Assembly: GCA_021307315.1 (NCBI GenBank)
Contig: JAJSPD010000006.1
Span: 744,001-808,000 of the forward strand
Direction of reading: 5' to 3'
From: Bisporella sp. PMI_857
Lineage: Eukaryota > Ascomycota > Leotiomycetes > Helotiales > Helotiaceae
DNA length: 64,000 nt
This document shows positions 49,501 to 60,252 of the stretch, one piece after another. Under the pieces are notes generated by a model, which saw nothing but the letters and a program-made list of their open reading frames with translations, did not search any database and was not told the origin of the DNA. Made by a program: the position numbers and the translations under genes. Every line of letters begins with the position of its first letter. Position 1 is the stretch's first letter.

Positions 49501-49820
49501 CCTAGGTAGGTGAGAATAACCGCAGCAGAGATATTGATGAACGCCCACTTTCGAATTGGTGAGAAGTCCTCCAACTTGTATCGTTCTCTGTCACTCTTCT
49601 TGATGGTTCGTGGAAGCGGCTTTCCACCTGGGCCAAGAAGCACCGGAGCATTATTGATGTGAGACTCTGCGGAGCGAATGCTATGGATGACGAAGGCAAC
49701 CAGAAAGACCACGGCAAGGACCCAAGGGTAGTTGAAGTGTATGATATCGAGGAGGGAGTGGAGGGTAGCGTGTTCATCAGAGGTCAACCTCAAGCCATGG
49801 TCATCTCCCACACCTGCCAT
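46563..49820 (-). CDS. HMT1-type half ABC transporter (vacuolar, heavy-metal tolerance), frame breaks
   Basis: ABC-B half transporter like fission-yeast Hmt1, which moves phytochelatin or glutathione conjugates into the vacuole. The N-terminal extra membrane domain starts [17 protein letters not shown] (helices [46 protein letters not shown]). The core membrane domain follows ([20 protein letters not shown] ... [14 protein letters not shown]). The nucleotide-binding domain has Walker [11 protein letters not shown]-loop VVPQDTVLF, signature LSGGEKQR, Walker [13 protein letters not shown] and H-loop VIAHRLSTV. Introns are 49365-49427, 47136-47186 and 46694-46749, and the last exon ends SSDNV at 46563. 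One-base losses lie near 49060 (T-run), 48433 (A missing in GKRTGEVL) and 47387 (C missing in [11 protein letters not shown]). Substrate is inferred from the family. Confidence 0.85.
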
Positions 49821-50466
49821 TACAACCTCTTATGATGAACTCCAACTCTCCTTCCCTAAGATATATACCGATTTGAACGAAAGGGAAGTGGTCATTCATG
49901 ACCCAATGGGCAGGTGTAGCTTCCGAATTGACGATCTACGGGCAAACTCGAGGCTCTAGTGCCTCGGTAGGACTAAATTGCCACCTGAGATCACAAGATA
50001 GAGTCAGCTTTGTGGCTCAGAGATTGTACTATCGTATTTTGGTGTAAACTACCGCATGTGACGTCGACAACGCGTTCGCAGAGAGTTGTTGTGATGGATA
50101 TATGGTGGGGAACTGTACCTGTGAGAAGTGTGAGCAGATGGCGGAAGGTGATCTACAACCCCTCCTCGTTGATATACCTGGACCTGGACGCAAAGTGGCA
50201 AAGCGAATGTCTCCAAGGGTGCAGTGCAGAATAAAGAATGAGTGGTAAGAAAACACGCTGATTAATATCTGCTACTCCTCTGCCTTCCAAAGAGCGTGAT
50301 GTAGCTACTTTGAGGATGTAGAATAAGGAGTACCAGTCGTGGGTAGGAAGATGGTGAAAGGTGAGTGGTTCCCTTTCTGACCCAAGCCAATGTACAGTAC
50401 AGTAGGATAGTCAGGGAAGCTTTCATGCTCCAGACCGCTTCATCCGTAGCGAGCGCACCACTAGCA

Positions 50467-50543
50467 AAGGCCCTGTAAAAGGCCCATCCCAGGCCCTGCA
50501 AAAAGCCAGGAAATGGCCCCCGGCTAGCCAATTACAGGGCCTT
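50467..50543. repeat. 12-bp inverted repeat with internal GGCCCTG copies
   Basis: AAGGCCCTGTAA at 50467-50478 is exactly complementary to TTACAGGGCCTT at 50532-50543. A third GGCCCTG lies between them (50492-50498), and GGCCCATCC inside the left side is nearly complementary to GGATGGG just beyond the right arm. Confidence 0.8.
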
Positions 50544-53500
50544 GGATGGGTTCCAGGCAAAATTTAGCGAGGCAGGGGCATTTGTCAGTGGGGGAGATGA
50601 AGATCTAGGAACCCTAATAAGGTAGCATTCAAGACAAGCAGGTCCCAGGGTGCTTTAAAGTACCGTCCATAGTGCCTGACTTAGCTGTTTCTTTTTTGGG
50701 GGGGGGGGGGTTTAGGGTGCCAGCAACTTTTATTTAGGGGTATTTAGGCTCTAATCGACAGGAACAATGCACTCATCCCCGTGTAATAATAATAATTATA
50801 ATAAGAATAATCAAAGAGGACAAGCAAGTAGTAACTAAATCGAGTGCTGTATCTGATGCCCTAGGGGATGGGTTCGAAAATAAAATAAAAAAAGACAAAA
50901 AGAAAGAAAAAGCATTGCCAATGTTGGGAAGGCCCAATTCTGACTCGTGAAGAACAGAAACTCTGCTGGTCCTATGTCCATGCTCCAAAAAAATAAGAGG
51001 CGCAGGGGACAGTCACATTCTACGTATCAGAAACATGATCAGCAGAAATTGATGCTGTAATAGTCCTTTCCCCACTGCTTCTCGACCTTTCGATAACATT
51101 TTCCTAGGCAAAACTTAATCATAACTCGGAACCACGACCCAAGGGAATCGAAACGATACTAAGCTATACACCCCAAAGCAATAATGTCGAGTACACGTAT
51201 CACCATGGTTCCGGATCCCGGGTGGGTGTATGGGCAGGGTTCGCTATCACAATTATATATCGAGCACACCACCACCGCCGCCATCACCACCACTACTAAG
51301 CAAACCACTAACCACTAACCAACTGCAAGCGCCATTCCACTTGGATGCCACCCTTCAAGACAGCCTTACGTCTGCAGCCGCCGGGTTCAGAGTATAAAGC
51401 CTGTGGCAGAATGCCGTTCGTTTGTGACGCCCAATTTCGTATGTGTGAACCACCAAAATCCTGGGCAATACTTGAACCTGCAATTCGCATGTCAAGGAAC
51501 GCATTGACACGTGGTTGTCCTTATCAATGTTCCACTATTGAGGTCTGGAGCTGGAGAGCACTTGTACTGCTGCGAGCTCTGATGTGCGCTTGCCAAGTCC
51601 GCATCATTTCCTACCTCTCATATTCGAACTTAGGAAGCCATGTCCGAAAGCATCCCGGATGCTTCCCCGCGAAGGTCCGGTCCGGGGTTGGAGGGTTCGT
51701 CAAAGTGGGCTTTCCATACAGTACTCTGCATATGCAATGATGCCTTTGAAATGCACAGATCCTTCAATCAGCGAATATGAATTCCTCAATTTACCTCCAC
51801 AAGAGGGTTCTTGAAGCATCACTTTGCACATATACTGTCGGTGCGACCTTGCATAGCGATTGCATATTCAAGCCTGTGCAACGAGTTAAGTCATGTCGTT
51901 CTTCCATGGCTTACTGCCTCCGCTATCAGATCAAGAGATTCAGCGGTGAGGACGGGAGCACAAGAGAGGCTGCTCCCGAGTACCTTACCCCATTTCGTCT
52001 TACGAATATGTGCTGCATTGCTATGATCATGCTACTTCATCATTGAGGCTTCGTTAGACTGCTTGGTTATCAAATCATTTCTTTTGAACCAGAAAGCCAT
52101 CTCAGAACATGTGGACGTGTTTCTTAAGATCATCCATAGAAGTCGCTTCATAGCCACCATACTTATGGTAGTATAAGAGTATCATAACAAAAGCAAAACT
52201 TGTCTCCTTCCGCTCGGAATTATGGCAAGATGCCGTTTGGAGCAACTTCGGCCTACACCGCGTCTTACTGCTGAGTTGTACTGCAGCGATGTATCATCGC
52301 CGTATGATCCAAATGAAGTGTAAGTTTCCAAGCATTTGGCTGAACGCAAGACTGCAGAGGATCTTCGGAAGAGGAAACGATAACATCAATATGGGCGATC
52401 ATCAAAATTTGAAGGGTTCGAATCGGAGAGTGCGAAATCAACGTTCTGTCAACGAGTCCTTCCGCGTCCGAATTTGCCCAAGTCGGGAACGCCGAACCAA
52501 ATCCTGCAACTCTGACCGAGCCAGCCACTTGCCCGACGATATGAAAATGATTGTCAGAGCATCCTTATGCACTACAGAAGAATCAATTGTTGAGTTTGAT
52601 TGTCATTTCCTTGCGTGTCGTGCTTCGAGTGGATGAAACGACAATGTAAAGGCCATTTCCCACCAAACGTGGTCACAATTGGAAGGCCTATCTGATGATC
52701 AGTGATCATAGCATTTTTTACTGCAAGAATGACGAAAAAAGAAAGGACAAAGTCAAGGCACTGGAATTCTTGCCTCAATTAGCTAGCTACTTTTCTTTTA
52801 TTCTTTTCTCCCTACGAAGACTGCTGGCAAAAGAAGTACCGGTAATCAGTGGCCATATGAACGGTGTTCAAACGATCTCTGCTCCATGGCGTAAGCCTTC
52901 AGGAATATCTTCGAGATCTTCGTAGTAAAGTTCCACGATAATCCGATACAAGCCTATCATAGAATCAGCACAATGTATCCACAATCTAGTGACACGGGCC
53001 GCAGCTAGTTCCCAATGCGCTATAAACTTTACAGAGTGAACTCTAGTAATATTGGCATTGAAGTATGTTGGCTTTCATGAACCGTATGGTGCTTATCAAT
53101 TGCCCTGCTTTGGATATGCATAGAAATCTTAAGCACATCGAAACCGGAAATGAAACCAAATTTTAGATGCAAATTGGATTCTGTTAACTTACAGCTGAGG
53201 TAGTAAGCTATGGTCCACCTGATGACTCTCAAGCGGCCGCCAAGGTAGTCTAGGACTGCTGTTGGACCCAGCTCTCGGAATAGAAGAACAATAACGTCCA
53301 TAACTGATCGAGAGGAAGGCGTTGGTGAGGGTATATTGAAGAAACAGGTTGTCGCTGGGACTCTAGGTCTTGTAAGTTGCTCTTCAGGAGACGTTCGATG
53401 GTGGTAAGGGGCATAATGAAAGTACCGGATATTAGAGGGATTTGGGAACGATTGTTTTAGTAGTGTTGAGGATGATGGATTGATAGTAACCAGCAGAAGC

Positions 53501-55776
53501 AGAATTCAATCTTGACTGTGTTTAGGTCTATTGCGTGTCCTGGCTGGTCAAGAAAGCCGGTACTCTTTGACACCATAGTGAGTGTGTGAGCGAGAGAGTG
53601 CTGCTGGACCGGGGTATAACAATTCCCATAGAGGAAATCACGAACTTTCTAAATGATGAAGCCCTCGTGCCATTCTTCAATCGACTTTAAAGACATTATT
53701 TCGTTCCGCAGCATTTAGAGCTGAATGACTTAAAGGAAGTCAGTTCGTAGTAATTTTTGTTACAAGACATGTGTGGGAGGACGATTCCATAACTAGGTAT
53801 CGAACCTCCCCGACACAACCGACCTGGTACCCTTGTTCCAATATGATTCTTGTGGTGTATCTTCCTGTACACTAATATTAAAAGGGACAATGCAAAGTCA
53901 AAGGAAGTCACGTATCTTTCATACCAAAAGCAAGTGGTAATTCCTATTTACCCTGAATGACCGATCCATGGCTTTCAGAGAACTTCCATCAACAAGTTCG
54001 AGAAGAAAACAGGTGCACCTTGCAGCGGCCTACTCGCCTTAAGACTGTCAAGTGCTGAGATTTTCTGCAGTCTGGGTCCTATTCCAGATCCGTATTGCCA
54101 TGCATATCATGCGCGGCAGCGTGAGAAGTTGCATAGCCAACCCTCCATTGCCCGACTCCTATATCGCTGCATCCCCCAACTTTTCTCTCGTCCGTATTTT
54201 ATCCCACGCCTCCCAATACTCACCGAAGTATAATATTGACGCGCCTACAGCCGAATCCATAGATGTGATATTCATGTATTCGAGAACGAATGGCGGACAG
54301 ACAACGACGAGGCAGCCAAGGCAGATTACCTAGGTGCTTTCTACGTCATACAAATTCGAAAATACTATGCTTTCTTCAGCAAAGACTAGTACTTTCTGTT
54401 CTTGCGCCAAGAGTATATGCTCTCCTTCCATAATTCCAGCGTGAGACAGGAAGTATCTACTAGAGGTTCAATTCGAAGACATCATTACACAGCAAGATGT
54501 ACGGAATTCCTTTCGTTCTGCCTACATCATGCCCACCTAAATCAGCATATCGTCTACGGCGCGGCAGAATTTATACAGCCTTGAGACTCATGTGCACGCC
54601 ATTCTATCTAGTCAGGATCAAAATGGTGTGAGAAATATAAACTCCAGGTCACTGTGCAACATCAGAAAACGAGATTATCGGTCCTACATCCCCTATTTCA
54701 AAAACGATGATGCCTAGGCTTCTCACCCCCTGAGTATGCCCTTCTACTTATAGCACCATAGCATGAGCCGCTATCTTGGCTTGTACATGCGAATCTTCGG
54801 AGCTAAAAGGTAGAAAGATTGCATGGACATTTGAAAGGAAGGCCAAGATGGCTTTGGGGCAATACAGCGATGTTGACATGCTTTCTAACATATTATTAAT
54901 GTTATGGAGAGTTTCTCAAGACCTATATGAATGAGTCATGCGCCATGCCTTCATCCACAATAAGAACCACTAGGAGGCACTTATCGAGCCTATGGCCTAA
55001 TAGAAACCGTATCTCCTTACACTTCCCCCCTGGTAAACTCTAAGAAGAAGAAGCAGTAGTATTGCATGTCAGAAGAGTAAGACGGCCAGATACACTACCA
55101 CACAAACTCGTGCTGCAGCTTCGTTCCACAGTATATACCTACCTCTGAGCTAGCACATCAAGTTCCGAATACCTACCTGTCATAGTAAAGTATCCATCAC
55201 CATCATGAAATCCTCCAGTGTTCCATTTGCATACCCTTTTACTTCTACATAGTATACAATTAATCCTATCACTACAGAGGCTACGAAAGAATAAAACCAC
55301 ATCGCCCTAAGCCCGTTGCAGATCACGGCCCTGTAACGATCTAAGCTTCCAGAAAGAAAAGGGATGATGGAAGTTAGGGTGAGGGATTAGAGTGAGATAG
55401 CGAAGGCGGGAGGTCAGCGGAGCAGTGCAGAAATACTAGCAAGATCTTCAATGTGCGTCTATGCTGTGCAACTAATCTGGCAGGGAGCTAAGCCCCCTGT
55501 TCATGGGATCTGGATCTCGAGTCCTCTGTATTTATGAAACTTGTGGAAGCACTTGAACCCAGCAATAGGCAGGAGGGATATGTTCTGGCTGTGAAATGTT
55601 AACACTACTAATAGTCAAAGTGGTTTAAGGTTTAGCAGAAAATGGAAAAGAACCAGTTAAAATGATGGGGAACTGGTGACGGAGATGAGAAAATCCGCGT
55701 TGTCCAAGTATTGCACCCGAAATTCGTCATTAATTACAGCTTAGTTACGCGTATAACTGGATACAAGAAGCAAAAA

Positions 55777-55811
55777 ACGATCGTGATCGTACAGGTACCT
55801 CGAAGGTACCT
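55777..55811. promoter_or_regulatory. Adjacent palindromes, possible factor-binding site
   Basis: ACGATCGTGATCGT (inverted ACGATC, 55777-55790) is followed two bases later by two copies of the palindrome AGGTACCT separated by CGA (55793-55800 and 55804-55811). The symmetry suggests dimeric protein binding, but no gene start lies close by. Confidence 0.3.
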
Positions 55812-56035
55812 CCCCTCTTTTCTTTCTCATCCACATATTAGACAAGCACTGTGTGCTCAATGCCCATTGCCCATTCCGCGACTTCTGTAGCGACAGTCAT
55901 GACCGCCTTCTGGATCTCGGTCTGCCCCTAGGCAATGATTATGAGGTCCGAATCTGCGTGTCATATCAACTCTTTAATCGCCTCCCCACATCCGCGGCTC
56001 CGCCTACCCCAACCTAACTGTTGCTGATGCGATGG

Positions 56036-57622
56036 TCAAGCTTTGGCTTTGTTTTCCTTCCTGTTCGTTACTGTCTGAGCGTTTCCTTGTGATGATGTCG
56101 CCTTTCCGTTGCTGCTGTGCCCATTCGCGACGACTTTCTGGTTAGCTCCGTTTTCCAATCCCTGCCTAGCCAACGCATCTAGCTTCTGCTCCTCCGCAAA
56201 CTCATTATCATCATTATCGCTACGATCATCCTCCAGCTCATTCCTGAACACAAAGCGGTATGCGATTCTGATGATGTAGTATAACCAGAAAAGATTCAAG
56301 GCTTGCAAGGTACTCAACAAGGCGGTGGAGATCCAGTGGGATATGTTGCATTTGTATTGCTCCGCCTCCCAGTCCAGTATGTAAGGTCCGACAGTCTTGA
56401 ACTCGTTGAACTCGGACCAGAGAATGACGAGATTGAGATAATGTCGGAGGTAGATCCAGACGCCGATGAATAGGGCGAAATAGGGACCAACTAGAGGATG
56501 ATCGAGGTAATTAAGTGTTTTGGAGGTCTTTTCAGTAAGCAGAAGAGCTTGGAGGGCATTTTTGGGTTGTCAAACTTACAGCGAGGAAGAAATCACTGAT
56601 ATCATGAGTAATGAATACCCTAAACCCATATGAGTGAAGTGAAATCGGTAGCTCAGTCCGATTAGCGCGAGAGTGACAATCTACAACTACGATCAGTACT
56701 GCAACTAACGACAAGTGATTGGGAGTCCGTACATGGTGACCAATCAGCTCCTTGAAGTCCTTTCTAGGCTTCTCATTCCAAGCAACAGCACAATCGCTTG
56801 TTGGGACCAGTATGCAGCCTGGAAAAGGTAATAAAATTTGAAGACGCCTTCGTTCGTCTTGTGCGGAAAGCCCTCGTACATTCCGGTGGTATTGAAATAC
56901 CACATTGGGCTCCTGCTCATCACGTAGAGACCCAAGGACCAGTAAATCCAAAATATATAGCGTAATACGTCTGCTCCATGAATCGAGACTGCTTTGCCCT
57001 GCTCTTCAGTCCGCTTTTGCGCGCCAATGGCCGCAGAAATCTCTGCATAATAAACTCCCGAGCAAATGATAGTACAATAACGTAGAATGATACAAAGGCA
57101 ATATCCCTTCTGCCTTTGGCATAATGTATTGGGGCATCGGGCCTCGCGCCAAGGCTCGCCTGGCACTGGATATGAGAGGAAAATAAAGCAATGGATAGGG
57201 TTCGATGGTGTCGGATTAATGGCGTAGAGGACCAAGAAGATCAAAAGCAGAACCAAAGGTGTAACCCAGGTATGTTTCAATGCATATCTTTTCCATTGCT
57301 GAAAGAGGTTCCTGGCTTTTCGTCTCTTGGAGAAGGGCTTCTTGCGGTCTCTTTCGGCTTCCGCCTAGAGTGATTGTGAGTGCTGACCGAAGATTTAAAA
57401 TAGGGGGGAACGTACCTTTATCGTTCCGAGACGGCGGGCCTTACATCCAATGTTGCAAGCGCGGAGCGCCTGTATCTCCAGCCTCTGATTTCTCCCAAGT
57501 CCGCTAGACTTCCTACGTCGAACCCCTTTATTAATATTATCGTAAGTATTTGGGCCCGCGAGAGCCGAGAGTTTGTCGATGGTAAGGGTGTCAAGGACCG
57601 GAAATGCCTCTGTTGCAGGCAT
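56036..57622 (-). CDS. Ceramide synthase LAG1/LAC1 (TLC domain), frame breaks
   Basis: Acyl-CoA-dependent ceramide synthase of the endoplasmic reticulum. Exon 1 begins MPATEAFPVLDTL and ends near 57418 (donor GTACGT). The next exon carries a basic stretch and the first helix (HTWVTPLVLLLIFLVLYAI). The TLC domain contains the Lag motif HH-IVTLALIGLSYRFHFTHMG followed by THDISDFFLA, with its catalytic His pair at an intron (56681-56732). Another intron follows FFLA (ends near 56532), and the last exon has WIYLRHYLNLVILWSEFNEF and a polar, Asn/Gln-rich tail ending KENKAKA. Frame breaks: one base gained near 57148, one lost near 56936, one lost near 56778 (before EKPRKDFKELIG) and one lost near 56614 (after MGLG). 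Between the first two breaks the true frame reads GRRDIAFVSFYVIVLSFARE. Confidence 0.85.
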
Positions 57623-58304
57623 GATGGAGCTCCCTGTTTGTCGTAACGGTTTAATGGCTTATACCTGGACTGATTGGAATGGTAGTAAGCGGTAAGGAAG
57701 ACATGCGAAGAAGGGGAGAGTTGATTTAATCATAGAGGAGCAAAAAAAAAGGGATCGAATGTGTGGAGGAAATGACAAGGCTAAAGATTCACGATGAAAT
57801 TAGGTCGGTGATCGGGTCCCCAGACAACTTTAATTTACTGTGGAATCTCTTTGCCAATCGTCAACACCTCAGCCTCTTGAAGGGCTTTACAGAGCTGAAC
57901 AAATTTTGGTAAAAGCGTCACGATCAGGTATCAAGGCTACAAATGCTATAATGCAAGACGCGAGCGAAATCTCACATCAGCAAGTAAAACTTTCGACTCG
58001 AGGCGCTCATTGCCGATCAAGGTAATTATGCACGTGATCAATCATTTGGCTGGTGTGGTCACTCTTCGGAAAGGGGCTCGCCTATAGTATTGCATCTTGA
58101 GGGGTTTTTCTGCTCTTGTTGACAGCTGGCTGTTAACAGAGTTTAATATTCTAAATATGGTATCTGATGTATCAGGAACGAACAACTGTTAGTTAACACG
58201 TTCTAGTACAGGGTACTGCTGCTGCACACAAAGATACGTAGCGTAACCAAAGAATCCTGGGCAATATGTCTGGACCCGTATTTTGATTCTCAGTTGAATG
58301 TGGT
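57623..58304. other. Intergenic
   Basis: Promoter side of the ceramide synthase gene and 3' flank of the lactonase gene. No feature is recognised. Confidence 0.4.
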
Positions 58305-59492
58305 CTACTGGTCGAAGAGTACCGCACTCAGCCCGTTATCACTCTCTGCCGTACCTGTGGTCCCAACCCTCAAGCTCGCAAGTTGTGGGCCGAGCTTTCC
58401 ACTTGTTGGATCGCGCTTCACCACTACCACGTTGGCTGTCGTTTGATCCCAACGACAACGAAGTCTCCTGCCTTTGAGACATCAAATGTGCGTGGGTATG
58501 TCCTCCAGATGAGGTAATGTCTATAAACGTCATCTTTCCTGCAGAATCCAGTGAGAAAGATGCAATTGAGTCGTTTGGCGAAAATGATAAATCTCTTCGG
58601 TTTGAGACATAGAGAAAGTTGTCCTTAATATGAATCTCACCAACTTTGCTCCCTTTTGGAGCGGTACTGTTATTTGGAAATGTGGTCAACGTTTGGAACC
58701 TGGTGAGGCTCATGCATCCATTGGTGTATGCGAAAGTAAACGCGTGAACCGTATTTGCGAGCTCATTTGCGATGTACAGGATCTTGCCATCTCCACTGAA
58801 AGCACCATGTCGGGGACCAGTGCCGCCAACTTCGACATAACTCCCACAAGCTGTCAGCTCTCCCCCGGTACCAATCGCATAGATCCGAATCAGGTCTGCG
58901 CCTAAGTCAGGGACCAAAATGAAGGCGCCTGTGGGATCAACAAATGTCTGATGAGGATGTGGCGCATCTTGTCGCGACGGGATAGTTCCTGGGCCAGACA
59001 TCTTCAAAGAAAATGTCTGCAGTACCGAAGGAGACGATGATAGAGGAAGCTTGAACGTCGAAATGGTTGAAATTTGGCTAAAATACATAAAACACTGACT
59101 TTTCTGAGGAAGACATCGACCTACTAATGGGCTATCGCAATATAACCTCCTCCGTACAACACACATGCAACGGCACCAAGAGGCGCAGTTGACTTCCCGA
59201 TTTGTGAGAGCTTTCCATCATTTGCAGCAGATACAGCTGTCAGGGAGCCGCTCCCAAAAGATGTCTCGTCTGGAGCATATAAAGTTCGGCTGGCCAAGTC
59301 CCAGTGTAGCCAACTGGGCTGTCCTCCAATTCTCAGAGAACTATTCAAAGTCAAGGAGTTCGTTGCTGGGCTGAAAGTTAAAGTATTCACAGTGCCGCTG
59401 TAATGGGATACGAAAATGTTAGCACAGTTGCTTGACTTCAAGAATCCGAGAAATATGCCGAGGACAACATTGAAATAGCCCATTATCAACAT
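58305..59492 (-). CDS. Secreted lactonase-type seven-bladed propeller, frame breaks at the 3' end
   Basis: Member of the lactonase / 3-carboxymuconate cyclase propeller family, which opens lactone rings. A signal peptide is visible (MGYFNVVLGIFLGFLKSSNCA; MLIM just upstream is an alternative start), so it is probably secreted. Blade repeats follow: ANIFVSHYSGTVNTLTF, LHWDLASRTLYAPDE, GAVACVLYGGGYIAIAHY. The family block is PSRQDAPHPHQTFVDPTGAF then VPDLGADLIRIYAI, GTGPRHGAFSGDGKILYIAN and FLYVSNR. The intron is 59078-59124 (GTAGGT ... TTTTAG, phase 2). Near 58495 and 58447 single A residues appear to be missing; across them the frame runs TYPRTFDVSKAGDFVVVGI, then TANVVVVKRDPTSGKLGPQL, to a stop at 58305. 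The gene is divergent from the BBE-type oxidase. Confidence 0.8.
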
Positions 59493-60252
59493 TTTGAGCT
59501 ACACAGTGAAAGGTAAGATCACTTCATCAGCAGATTCTGGCATGATGAACTATCTTATGGGTGGTAATCACATCAGAACACGCTACTTGTGGCAAGTCTC
59601 CATTTACCAGTTTCAAGTGGCTTTATGCTGAATCCTGGAGATGGGGACTTATATATACTCATCGTCTTTATGAGAGCACATGATAAGCAGAATACTTCCT
59701 GAGGGTAGCTTTCGTTGATCAATGACTGGGAGGTTATTAGGCTAAGGTCTATTCAGGCGGTTCAAGTACGTCCTGAATAGGCACCGGAATCGTCGGTAGT
59801 TCTTGGCAATCCCAAGCACGGAGTGAGGTGAAATTCTTCGTATATAATGCTTGTATTCTTGTGTTCTCCGCCGGGCCGAAGCCTTCCGAATCATTCTTGG
59901 CCAGTCAGAAAGTTTTTGATATCAGTATTGGACTTCAAAGGAAGGATAAGCACGACTACATGCTCCCAAGAGCTGCTGTTCAAATTTACTTTTCATATAC
60001 AACGAAATGAATTCGAGGGATTGTCGGCTCGTTGATTCTCCAAGTTGCGCAGACAACTATTACCCGCAAAATTCGAGATGTTATTTACTGATAACCCTTG
60101 TAAGTACCCGGGAGTGTAAGGCTGTACTATCTGCCCTCCATTTGATGTTTGCAAGGCGCAGAGTCAATAAATTCCGGATCTCCCACTTCTCCTGTCTATA
60201 CTTATACTGAACCTTGCCCAACTCCTTTATATCGGACATAAATCCCCGGAAG
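59493..60252. promoter_or_regulatory. Shared promoter region of the lactonase/oxidase pair
   Basis: About 760 bases separate the two start codons and must drive both genes. It contains the 9-bp inverted repeat at 59749-59780, TATATATA near 59651 on the lactonase side, and a CGG-N6-CGG direct pair just after the inverted repeat (near 59785), a spacing sometimes bound by Zn2Cys6 regulators. Confidence 0.5.
59749..59780. promoter_or_regulatory. 9-bp inverted repeat, candidate operator
   Basis: CTATTCAGG (59749-59757) and its exact complement CCTGAATAG (59772-59780) are separated by 14 bases. It sits in the divergent promoter, about 260 bases from the lactonase start and 470 from the oxidase start. 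Confidence 0.4.

Larger units (their letters stand above)
49821..56035. other. Gene-poor region of about 6.2 kb
   Basis: No exon-intron structure, conserved domain or RNA gene can be recognised on either strand. It holds short palindromes (50467-50543, 55777-55811), a long G-run near 50698-50711, and (AAT)-rich sequence near 50785. It may be decayed repeat DNA or long regulatory DNA. Confidence 0.4.

Noticed and set aside
51345..51740. 131-codon plus-strand open frame
   Set aside because: Composition looks random, no domain or splice context, and overlapping frames on the same strand are equally open.
52405..52430. GGGTTCGAATCGG, a near-perfect pol III B box
   Set aside because: Its flanks do not pair as a T-stem and no D-arm or anticodon arm can be built upstream, so it is not a tRNA.
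53770..53830. Reverse-strand GGTTCGATACC resembling a tRNA T-arm
   Set aside because: Only three stem pairs form and no complete cloverleaf fits.
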